Shown here piece by piece: positions 21,526 through 30,664 of a stretch of DNA of 64,000 bases. This DNA comes from Torreya grandis (Eukaryota; Streptophyta; Pinopsida; Cupressales; Taxaceae): contig JARHVA010001924.1 of the NCBI GenBank assembly GCA_037957365.1, forward strand, positions 1,116,001 through 1,180,000, written 5' to 3'. Position 1 is the first letter of the stretch. Each line of letters begins with the position of its first letter. The notes under the pieces were generated by a model. It saw only the letters and a list, made by a program, of their open reading frames with translations. It did not search any database and was not told where the DNA came from. A program made the translations under genes and the position numbers.

Positions 21526-22447
21526 TGTTAGGAATCTAGAACAACAAACATGCTCTGATACCACTTGTCAGGAATCTAGAACAACAAACATGCTCTGACA
21601 CCACTCGTTAGGATCTTGCTCCTCAGAAAGAGCACAGTATGATTACCAAATATAAGCAATTGAATATGCGGAAATAACCAGAAACACAAGTAACTAGAAT
21701 TCACCAATAGCACAGAATATGAGAGACAATACACTATCTTGTATTAACACTATACAGAAAAGAATACATCAAAGAGCCGCCACACTCTTTCACCTTACAG
21801 AGATTCGCCACACCTCAAGTGTACAGTAATTCTTCTCACACACACTCTCCTACACAAAAACGGTCCCAACAACCAACTCACACACAGAATTGGTGTTCAC
21901 CTCACCAACCAGTCAGTAATAACCCTGCCGGTACACCAAGCACTCTATAGCACTTCAAGCTGATCTCTCATGAACCTGCAACCTGTAATTCAAAGACCAA
22001 ACTTACATGTAGATCCCCAATGAGCTTACAACAACCTGCAACTCATATATCTTACAACTAGAAGGAACTCTTCCTTTCTATCTCATGCCTTAAACAATAC
22101 ATGCCAATGGGTCTATAAATAGATCCCTAACTCAAACACTAACTTAGACTCTTAATTTAGACAATTATCCTCGCAACCCAAGACTCTGGCTGGTCTTAAC
22201 ATGCAAACTCATCGTTCACTTAACTAACTGTCCGTGAAACGAACACTTCGGGAACACACAGGCGACCGACGCCGGTCCCTGCTGGTCTGGTTCTGCTGAC
22301 GTCGGCCGACTTCCTGCCGTCGCCGGTGGCCTTCTGCACTGGATTCTGCCGACGTCGGTCATGCTGCCGATGCCAGTTCCTATAGAACTCAGCAACCATC
22401 TGTTCCTAGTTTGCAAAGGTTGAAGCTTTTAGCTCCACAACCTAACA
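21526..22447 (-). repeat. Element B, 5' LTR (right copy)
   Basis: 922 bp, matching the left LTR with 15 substitutions and no indels by eye. It has the same TGTTAGG/CCTAACA ends, the same two 40-bp primer-site units (21526-21605) and the same five-site palindrome cluster (22268-22374). Several LTR differences fall on CpG within that cluster. Confidence 0.95.
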
Positions 22448-22452
22448 GAAAT

Positions 22453-22875
22453 GAAGTTTAGATCTGACAAAAATGTTTTTTTTTTTTATGGAGATTATTA
22501 AAATTATCCTAAAATCCATGGTCAAAATAAAGTGATTTCAATGTCAAATATCATATCCAAGGTCAAAATAAAGTGCCTTCAATGTCAAAAATTATATATG
22601 ATGTCAAAATCAAGTTCTTTTAGTGTCAGATTTAGATCCAAGATCAAAATAAGATTCTTTTAGTGTCAAATGCTCAAGAATTTATCTAAATACTAGGGAA
22701 AAAAATTTAAAGCAATGTTTGAAAAAAAATGAGTGTTCACAAATATGGTTTATCTAAATTTGAATTAATAGGTGATTAATCATAATTCAAATAAATTTAA
22801 TGGAATATAATAGAATGTTATAAATTAACTTGTGAAATTCTTAATGAAATCAAAATACTAAATTCAACCAAGTGC
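22453..22875. other. AT-rich spacer with a short tandem repeat
   Basis: Host DNA between element B and the retroposon. No gene seen. It holds the 41-bp tandem repeat listed separately. Confidence 0.45.
22520..22680. repeat. 41-bp tandem repeat, four units
   Basis: Units of the form GGTCAAAATAAAGTGCCTTCAATGTCAAA.. recur with starts near 22521, 22562, 22603 and 22643, a steady 40-41 bp period. The first two are most alike and the last two diverged. No coding potential. Confidence 0.8.
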
Positions 22876-22892
22876 AATTGATGGAAAGAAGA

Positions 22893-24512
22893 TATAGGTA
22901 ACATCCTCCCTAAGGTGTATAATGTCATCTGCACTGAAGGTACTAATGCAACTTAAAATAATCATCCCTTTACACCTACAACCCCTCAAATTGATGGGGA
23001 AAATCTTGATTCAAATGATCCACATTCATTTCAAAGAAAAGGGGATTAATTATCTCCATGTGACTTTGGCAGGCATTCCCTCCTATTTGAGCCCTAGCTA
23101 TTTTGGCCGCATTCAAAAAATTTAGCTCTCCCATTCTATCTCTACATTTCTAGCACCCATTGGTGGTGATAAAGACTGCTTAGAACCCACATCATGAAAA
23201 GATTCCATGAGAAAAATAAGGTCTAGAAGTAACTCAAGAGGGGGTCGTACAGAGTTTATGGAATGAATTATTGAACATAATTCCATGGTTGCATGAGACT
23301 TCATCATGGCATGGACAAAATGGAAGGTCACCATGAGAGGCATCACCATAAATGTATTGAAGGAATTCATTGGAGATGTCATGGGTATGTCTTGTGCAGG
23401 TGCCAAGGAATTTAAAGACTAGTTAAAGAAGTAATAATCCCTACAGTGATTCTTTAGAATGAACGAATTCATCTAAACAGATAATAAAGTATTTCCTTGA
23501 GCTGACCTCCCACGTTACTGGCTAGATATCTACCTTCAGATCATGAGGTACATGATTCTAGAAAGTTTGTATACATTAATTTTTTCACACCATTTCTTGA
23601 TCCTAAAGTGTTTCATTGGGTTTAAAATCAATCTTCTTTATTTCATACTCAAGTCCCTAGAAATTATTGTTCTGCTCCACCAAGTAAACGATACTAATCC
23701 CATCCTCCATTAAGGCCTTATCCTCCTACTTTTTAAACATGGTCAGGTCCTCTTAGGTCAAAAGGTCCCCCTAAGGGATCCTATTTTGAGGACTCCCCAG
23801 TGAAGGACCCTACCAAGGGATCCCACTTACCCACTAAACACTTCCCCTAAAATAGTTTATCTCAGTTCAACTTAGTCCCCTTAAATTATTGTTTATCCCC
23901 AAGCCTAAACCTATTGAAATTAGGACTCCTACTAATTCATCTTAGAAAGGTAAGTCCATAGTGATGGAGGAATTGAAAAAGAACAAATAATTGCTAGAAA
24001 ATTTTAACTTGAGAGTTTGATAGGTAGGGTCTAGATTGGCTAAGCTTATCCAAGATGGAACAAACTCCACTGGGTGGTTGAGGCTACTATCCAATCATTT
24101 TTTCACTCTACTCAGCCTCATATTCACCTATTATGAAATCTCCCAAGGTCTTTAAATCCCTCCTAGACTCCCCTAGGGGGTCCCCCCTATATAGACTCCT
24201 TCATAGGTTAAAGTTAGGAAGTGGCCCAAAATGATCTTCCCCAAGGAAGTGGCTAAAGGCCCTAGGAATCATACTCATGACAAGGTTTCAAAAGACAAAC
24301 CCATAATCTCAATGGACACTATTATTGCTTAAGACACTCAAGAGGGACCTTCCTCCTAGATCAATTTTAGTTTTGTGTTTCCTATTTTTGTTCTAAGTAC
24401 TAGTTTTTCTATTTTTGTCATCTCGGCCCTGGTTGGCCTATTAAAATTGTTGTAATGCACTCTCATAGTTCCAGGTCCTTATAAAACCTAGATTTTACCC
24501 TATCAAATAAAA
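22893..24512 (+). mobile_element. Retroposon with 17-bp TSD, LINE-derived or of unknown origin
   Basis: Bounded by the direct repeat AATTGATGGAAAGAAGA at 22876-22892 and 24513-24529, and ending in an A-rich tail (CTATCAAATAAAA). This indicates target-primed insertion with plus-strand orientation. The tail resembles that of the LINE at 5565-7724 (TATCAATAAAAA), suggesting a related family. I could not identify a reliable ORF: frames are broken throughout, with only a faint hint of an ORF1-like segment near 23990-24090. Size about 1.6 kb. Confidence 0.7.
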
Positions 24513-24529
24513 AATTGATGGAAAGAAGA

Positions 24530-24970
24530 CTACTTATGAATGAAATGACAAACTTAGTAGTTTATGTCTGAGTCATGATTGTGTAATACTAATAGATGAC
24601 AAATTATAAAATAGGAATTGATTCCATGAGTACCTATAAATTGAGACTAAAATTGATGAAGGAAAAAATCATGAAACTTAGGATGGGATCAAATACCACT
24701 ATTTTTATAAGTTAGTTGATCTTGTCCTCTACTAAAAATTGGGAAAATCAAGTCAAGATCATCTGCAATAGCTTAAATTAGGTTTATGTGTAGAGATTTG
24801 ACCTTTGGATATGTGTGGAAGATGTGTAAATAAATTCTTGAAAGTTAAACCCTAATAGGGATTCCAATGACTAAAAAATTACAAATATAAAAAGAGTGGG
24901 CTATAATGGGTTGAGTTGGCCCATATCATCCCCATGATGACTGATCATTTCCTACATATATAATACTCTA
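24530..24970. other. AT-rich spacer
   Basis: No gene seen. It ends at the AAGAG target site of element C. Confidence 0.45.
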
Positions 24971-24975
24971 AAGAG

Positions 24976-25666
24976 TGTTAAGGTGTGGAGCCTAAAAGCT
25001 TCACCAAGGAGCACATTTTAACAGTTGCAAGTTTACACAGTCATCGGCGTCGATCAGGAGCAACCGACGTCGGTAAGGAGCAGTTCAAGAGACATTGGCA
25101 TCGGTAGGGATCGACTGACGTCGATCACAGGAAAGCAGGTAGGAACTGGTGTCGGTTACCTGTGCATCCAGAAAGCTATTTCCGAGGATATAACCGAGTG
25201 TTTGCATGATGAGATTAAGTCATAGTCTTAAGTTTGCGTCTCTATTATTAGTAAGACTATTTTTAGAGCCCTTGTTCAAGAGGCTTAACTGTTGGTTGTA
25301 AATGCATGCTCAAGTATCCTAATTATTATAATAGGATAGATCTTCTTAGTTTATTGTTGTACATTGTAGAATGTTGAAGAACAGTATAGAATTGTATAGG
25401 TGAATCAATCCAGGTTGTTGGAGTTGATTATACTTGAGAGAGAGAACTCTTGAGGGAAAGAGATCTGTACATCTGAGAGAGGTGTGGAAGAAAGAAGTTT
25501 CTTCAATTGTATTCCTTATGTAATGAGTTTAATACAAGTTTTTAGGGTGGTTTCTTGTATCTCTTGTTCTTTGCTATTATCTGATTCTAGTTACTTATCT
25601 ATCTGATTTAATTCTGTGGTTTATTGCTTTCATAAGTGTAATCAAATTGTTGGTTGATCCCCAACA
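24976..25666 (+). repeat. Element C, 5' LTR
   Basis: 691 bp, TGTTAAGG to CCCCAACA. It aligns with 29957-30659; the 3' copy carries a 12-bp insertion near 30440-30455 in an AGAGAG-rich segment. The first 27 bases, TGTTAAGGTGTGGAGC onward, correspond to the inverse complement of the A and B LTR ends. Confidence 0.95.
25046..25153 (+). promoter_or_regulatory. GACGTC palindrome cluster in U3 of element C 5' LTR
   Basis: Five cores at 25046 (GGCGTC), 25066 (GACGTC), 25097 (GGCATC), 25117 (GACGTC) and 25148 (GGTGTC), spaced exactly 20, 31, 20 and 31 bp. The 3' LTR repeats the exact spacing at 30027, 30047, 30078, 30098 and 30129. The two 51-bp halves resemble each other, so it may have arisen as a 51-bp tandem repeat. 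Confidence 0.6.
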
Positions 25667-25668
25667 AG

Positions 25669-25709
25669 TGGTATCAGAGCTCAGGTTCACCAACAAGTGG
25701 TATCAGAGC
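25669..25709 (+). other. Primer binding site, present twice
   Basis: TGGTATCAGAGC occurs at 25669-25680, two bases after the LTR, and again at 25698-25709 within CCAACAAGTGGTATCAGAGC. The second copy is preceded by a mimic of the LTR end (CCAACA). This resembles, at an earlier stage, the repeated primer-site units built into the LTRs of element B. Confidence 0.88.
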
Positions 25710-25822
25710 AAAAATTACAGGTTACTCATAGGGGTTTTTGCAGGGATTTTTGTGTAGTGTGTATTGATTACAGGTTACTCACAGGGGTTTCTGTAGGGAT
25801 TTCTGTTTGAGTGGGAGAAGCA

Positions 25823-26819
25823 ATGGTAGAAGAAAGTAAACTGAGAATGGAGAAGTTTAATGGCAAAAATTATCAACATTGGAGAATGCAGATAGAGGAC
25901 TATATGTATCAAAAAGATCTATACTTACCGTTAGGTGGGATTGCAAAGAAGCCCATAGACATGGATGATGAAGAATGGGAAGTTCTTGATAGAAAGGCTC
26001 TAGGGTCTATAAGACTGATTCTAGCATCTACTGTGATATCTAATTTATCACAGGCAAAAACAATGGTAGAGTTGATGACTACTTTAGCAAATTTGTATGA
26101 AAAACCCTCAAGCTTCAAATAAGGTATATCTTATGAAGCAGTTATTTAATTTGTGTATGCAGGAAGGTGGATCTATATCTAATCACCTGAATGATTTCCA
26201 TGGAATTGTAAATCAATTAAGTTCAGTCAATATTGTATTTGATGATGAAATTAAAGCTCTTTTAATATTATGTTCTTTGCCTGAAAGCTGGCATAGCTTA
26301 GTAATGGTAGTTAGTAATACTGCATATGCTTCAAATATTTTAAAAGTAGAGGATGTTGTTAGTGTTATTTTGAATGAGGAAATTTGTAGGAAAAGCACAG
26401 AGGAAACATCAGGGAATGCTTTAAGTTTTGAGAGCAGGGGAAGGCAAAAAGAGAAGAGCAAGAAAGGGAGATCAAGATCTAAGTCTAAGGTGAGAAGTAG
26501 ATCCAAATCCAGAAATGGCAGAAAGCCACAATGCTGGAATTGTGGAAAGATGGGGCACATAAGCAGAGATTGCTGGTCAAAGCCTAAGGAGGACAATCAG
26601 CACAAAGGAAAGGAAGAAGCAAAGGTTGCAGGTATTGCACAAGATGCTTTAATATTCTCTTTGCATAATAATATAGAATTTTGGGTGTTAGATTCTGGTG
26701 CATCTTTTCATGCTACCCCTAATAGAGAATATTTTAGTGACTATATCCATGGAGATTTTGGAATAGTGTACTTAGGGGATGATGAGCCTTGTAAAATTAT
26801 TGGCAAAGGTAAAGTGTAG
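25823..26819 (+). pseudogene. Copia gag and protease, element C (frameshifted)
   Basis: Starts at the ATG at 25823 (MVEESKLRMEKFNG). The first frame runs to about 26110, where one extra base shifts the reading frame; gag continues in the frame of 26097-26819. An intact CX2CX4HX4C zinc knuckle (CWNCGKMGHISRDC) lies near 26530-26571 and the protease motif VLDSGASFHATP near 26688-26724. The frame ends at TAG 26817, where element B has Lys; a second TAG follows at 26829, where B has Gln. It is a close homologue of the 476-codon ORF of element B. Confidence 0.9.
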
Positions 26820-28190
26820 CTAAAAATGTAGAATGGAAACACATGGGTGTTGAGAGATGTTATGCATGTTCCTAGCTTGAAGAGGAATTTGATTTCTGTA
26901 GGAAAGTTAGGGGATGAGGGTTGTACAGTAACTCTCACAGCTGAATCTTGGAAGGTGACCAAGGGTGCACTTGTAATGGCCAGAGATAAGAGAGTAGGTA
27001 CTCTCTATTTATGTAATTGTGTTACTAACAATTCTCTTTCTGTATTATCTACTTCAGATGTGGATGCAAAATTGTGGCACTCAAGGCTTGGCCACATGAG
27101 TGAGAAGGGAATGTCAATTCTTAAGTCTAAAGGTAAGCTTTCAGATTTGAAAAGCATAGATCTGGATTTTTGTGAGCACTGTGTTTTTGGAAAATAGAAG
27201 AGAGTAAGTTTTCTCAAGACTGGGTCAACAAAGAAGAAGCATAAGTTGCAGTTTGTTCACACAGACGTGTGGAGACTGGCTCAGGTTGCTTCTATTAGAG
27301 GATCACAGTACTATGTTTCATTCATAGATGATGCTACAAGAAAGGTATGGATTTATTGTATTAAGAAGAAATTTGATGTATTTGAGACTTTTAAGATTTG
27401 GAAAGCTATGGTTGAGAATGAAATAGGCAGAAGATTGAAGTGCCTAAGATCTGAAAATGGTGGTGAGTTCTACAGCTATAAGTTCAACTGGTATTTTTAT
27501 ATGCATGGGATCCGTAGGCAAAGGATGGTTCCAAGGACACCTCAGTAGAATGAAATTGCTGAAAGGATGAACAGAACAATCATGGAGCGTGCAAGGTGTA
27601 TGGGATTTCATGCTAGTTTGCCCTTAGAGTTTTGGGCAGAAGCTGTTGATACTGCAGTGTACCTGATTAACAGAGGACCCTCTATAGCTCTAGATGGTGG
27701 AATTCCAGAAGAGGCATGGACAGGTAAAAAGGTAGATCTCTCTTTTCTCAAAGTTTTTGGTTGTGAAGCCTTTGTGCACATTGATGAGGAAAATAGAAAG
27801 AAGCTGGATGTTAAGTCTATGAGGTGCACATTTATTGGCTATGGCTCAGATGATTTTGGTTTCAGATTTAGGAATCTAGGAACTAACAAGATAATTAAGA
27901 GCCGTGATGTTGTTTTCAATGAAAAAGTGATGTATAGTGATCAGCTGAAGAAGCTGAACCAATCTAGGCAGAGCAATGGAGAATTAGACGAGGTGATGGT
28001 CCAAAATGAGCTCACGGGAAAAAGAAATAATCACTTGCAGGAAAACATAGAGACTGACGTCGACAAGTTAGGAACCAGCATCGATAGAACAAAAATCAAT
28101 GTTGGTCATACAGAGACCGACATCGGCAAGACAGGCATCAATGTCGGTCAGGAAGAACCGACATCGGCCAGTTACAGGCTTGAAAGTGAC
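26820..28190 (+). pseudogene. Copia pre-integrase and integrase, element C (stops)
   Basis: Continues in the same frame. The gag-pre-integrase block (LWHSRLGHMSEKGM) lies near 27075. The integrase core has D in FVHTDVW, D in FIDDATRK and E in ENGGEFYS, so the D-D-E residues are visible. The C-terminal core reads AERMNRTIMERARCM and later GYGSDDFGFRF. In-frame TAG codons at 27195 (after CVFGK) and 27546 (after RTPQ) interrupt it, both where Gln is expected. The segment ends in the heptad cluster 28056-28197 and a TGA at 28191. Confidence 0.9.
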
Positions 28191-28197
28191 TGAGGTC
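28056..28197 (+). repeat. Palindrome cluster in pol, encoding heptads
   Basis: GACGTC-type cores at about 28056, 28077, 28098, 28119, 28140, 28160 and 28192, that is 21, 21, 21, 21, 20 and 32 bp apart. Because 21 is a multiple of three, the repeat reads as seven-residue units (TDVDKLG, TSIDRTK, INVGHTE, TDIGKTG, INVGQEE). It sits between the integrase C-terminus and RT. The same motif family occupies U3 of this element's LTRs. Confidence 0.8.
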
Positions 28198-28223
28198 GGT
28201 CACTGTCAGAGAATTTAGGTGGA

Positions 28224-29330
28224 TAGCGTGTTGTGAACGAGTCTCAGACACCCATTAGGAGGTCAGAAAGGGTAAGTAAGCCTCCAATTAGATATTCCCC
28301 TTCATTATTCTATTTATTGCTAACTGATGGTGGAGAACCAGAGAGTTTTGAAGAAGCATTACAGGTGGAGTCCAAGAGTCAGTGGGAGCGTGGCATGGTC
28401 GAGGAAATGGAGTCCTTGAAAGAGAACCAAACATGGGATTTGGTTGAGTTACCAGCTGGTAAGAGGACACTGAAGAACAGATGGACCTACAGATTGAAGG
28501 AAGGTGAGAATGGACAGATGAGATATAAGGCCAGGTTGGTAGTGAAAGGATTTGCATAAAAGACATGTATTGATTTTGGTGAGATTTTTTCTCCTATTGT
28601 TAAAATGACTTCTATACGGACTGTATTGTCTTTAGTTGTTATTGAGGATTTGCATCTTGAGAAGCTTGATGTTAAGACAACGTTTCTTCATGGAGATTTG
28701 GATGAGGAAATATATATGGAACAGCTGGAAGGATTTGAGGTCAAAGGTAAGGAGAAGTTAGTGTGCAGATTGAAGAAAAGCTTGTATGGCCTCAAGCAAG
28801 CTCTTAGATAGTGGTATTTGAGATTTGATAGGTCTATGACTGAGCATGGCTACAGTAGGTGTCAATCTGACCATTGTGTGTATTTTAAGAGATTGGATAA
28901 TGGTAGATATATTATTCTATTGTTGTATGTAGATGATATGTTGGTTGCAGGATCACACATATAGGATATCTCTGAGCTTAAGGTGAAATTAGCTCAAACA
29001 TTTGCCATGAAGGATTTGGGAGTAACAAAGAAAATCCTTGGCATGAGCATTAAGAAGGACAGAAAAAATCATAGGTTGATTTTGTCTCAAGAGGATTATG
29101 TGAACAAGGTGTTGAAACGGTTCAATATGCAAGATGCAAAACTGGTAAGCACACCTTTGGCTGGACATTTTAAGTTGAGTAAAGAACAATGTCCTAATTC
29201 ATATGATGAGGTAGAGTACATGAAGAAAGTTCCATATTCTTCCACAGTAGGGAGTTTAATGTATGCAATGGTGTGTACTAGACTGGATATTGCCCAAGCA
29301 GTGGGAGTTGTAAGTATATGGCCAATCCAG
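28224..29330 (+). pseudogene. Copia reverse transcriptase, element C (stops)
   Basis: After a TAG at 28224 the frame carries the linker PIRRSERVSKPPIRYSPS and the RT proper: LPAGKRTLKNRWTYRLK, KARLVVKGFA, LDVKTTFLHGDLDEEIYM, SLYGLKQALR, and the catalytic LLYVDDMLVAG near 28920-28952. Stops occur at 28557 (TAA), 28809 (TAG) and 28962 (TAG), all where Gln is expected. A frame change near 29300-29320, in QAVGVVS, moves the RNase H into another frame. Confidence 0.9.
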
Positions 29331-29884
29331 GAAAGGAAAATTGGAAAGCAGTTCAGTGGATCCTTAGATATCTGAGAGGAACCAGCAGTAGGCATTTATG
29401 CTATGGAGGTTCAGATACTTCTCTACATGGTTATGTAGATTCAGATATGGCAGGTGATTTGGATGGTAGGAGGAGCACCACAGGATATGTTTTCACTGTT
29501 GGTGGAATGGCGGTTAGCTGGATATCAAAGTTACAGAAGGTTGTTGCCTTGTCAACTACAGAAGCAGAGTATATTATAGTCACAGAGGCTAGCAAAGAGA
29601 TGATATGGATGACACAGTTCATGGAAGAGCTTGGAAATGAGCAAGAGAGTTGCAGATTATATAGTGATAGTCAGAGTGCAATTCATTTGGCTAAGAATTT
29701 AGCCTTTCATTCAAGAACAAAGCATATACAGCTTAGGTACCACTTCATAAGACAGGTATTGGAAGATGGTGAGTTGAAGCTGGAGAAGATCCATACAGAT
29801 AAGAATCCTACTGATATGTTAACCAAGCCGATTACAAAGGAGAAGTTGAATCTTCATTCAACTTTTGTTGGTCTTCATGATTGA
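29318..29884 (+). pseudogene. Copia RNase H, element C
   Basis: An open stretch of 188 codons with the Copia RNase H hallmarks: GYVDSDMAGDLDGRRSTTGY, ALSTTEAEYI, YSDSQSAIHLAKN and TKHIQLRYHFIR, ending GLHD just before the polypurine tract. Catalytic acidic residues appear kept. It is out of frame with the RT before it, so it cannot be made as part of the polyprotein. Confidence 0.9.
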
Positions 29885-29941
29885 GTTGACGATGGAGGAG
29901 TTAGAAGATGTTGCTGTACAGGTACTGGTGTAGCTGTTTAA

Positions 29942-29956
29942 TTCCAAGTGGGAGAT
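29942..29956 (+). other. Polypurine tract, element C
   Basis: AAGTGGGAGAT immediately precedes the 3' LTR, the same motif as in A and B. Confidence 0.92.
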
Positions 29957-30659
29957 TGTTAAGGTGTGGAGCCTAAAAGCTTCACCAAGGAGTGCATTTT
30001 AACAGTTGTAGGTTTACACAGTCACCGGTGTTGGTCAGGAGTGACTGACGTTAGTTAGGATCAGTTTAAGAGACACCGGCGTCGGCAGGGATCGGCTGAC
30101 GTCGGTCACAGGCAAGCAGGCAGGAACCGACGTCGGTTACCTGTGCATCCAAAAAGCTATTTTTGATGACAAAACTGAGTGTTTGCATGATGAGATTAAG
30201 TCATAGTCTTAAGTCCACATCTCTATTATTAGTAAGACTATTTTTAGATCCCTTGTTCAAGAGGCTTAACTGTTGGTTGTAAATGCATGCTCAAGTATCC
30301 TAATTATTATAATAGGATAGATCTTCTTAGCTTATTGTTGTACATTGTAGAATGTTGAAGAATAGTACAGAATTGTATAGGTGAATCAATCCAGGTTGTT
30401 GGATTTGATTGTACTTGAGAGAGAGAGCTTTTGAGGGAAAGATATCTAGAGAGAGATCTGTACATCTGAGAGAGGTGTGGAAGAAAGAAGTTTATTCAAT
30501 TGTATTCCTTCTGTAAAGAGTTTAATACAAGTTTTCAGGGTGGTTTCTTGTATCTCTTGTTCTTTGCTATTATCTGATTCTAGTTACTTATCTATCTGAT
30601 TTAATTCCGTGGTTTATTGCTTTCATAAGTGTAATCAAATTGTTGGTTGATCCCCAACA
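29957..30659 (+). repeat. Element C, 3' LTR
   Basis: 703 bp, TGTTAAGG to CCCCAACA, matching the 5' LTR with point differences and a 12-bp insertion. The palindrome cluster at 30027-30134 keeps the exact 20-31-20-31 spacing although several cores differ in sequence from the 5' LTR. Confidence 0.95.
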
Positions 30660-30664
30660 AAGAG

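Larger units (their letters stand above)
17781..22447 (-). mobile_element. Element B: non-autonomous Copia with open gag ORF
   Basis: A complete insertion with LTRs 17781-18702 and 21526-22447 (922 bp each, no indels) and a perfect 5-bp target duplication GAAAT at 17776-17780 and 22448-22452. I count 15 substitutions between the LTRs, 13 of them transitions, about 1.6 percent, so it is the youngest-looking element of A-C. On the minus strand: 5' LTR, primer site, one 476-codon gag-protease-pre-integrase frame, palindrome cluster, RT/RNase H scraps, polypurine tract, 3' LTR. It lacks integrase and RT, like gag-only non-autonomous elements described in plants, and must borrow enzymes. Confidence 0.95.
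24976..30659 (+). mobile_element. Element C: full-length Copia, inactivated
   Basis: A 5.7-kb insertion with LTRs 24976-25666 and 29957-30659 and a perfect 5-bp target duplication AAGAG at 24971-24975 and 30660-30664. Order on the plus strand: 5' LTR, primer site, gag, protease, integrase, palindrome/heptad cluster, RT, RNase H, polypurine tract, 3' LTR, which is the Copia order. The polyprotein is interrupted by one frameshift in gag, one near the RT-RNase H junction and about nine in-frame stops. It is the closest thing here to an autonomous partner for A and B: LTR starts (TGTTA.G..GTGGAGC), primer site, polypurine tract and gag all correspond. Confidence 0.95.

Noticed and set aside
25669..25680. 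tRNA-like sequence
   Set aside because: Only the 12-base complement of a tRNA 3' end is present, at LTR boundaries. These are primer binding sites, not tRNA genes.
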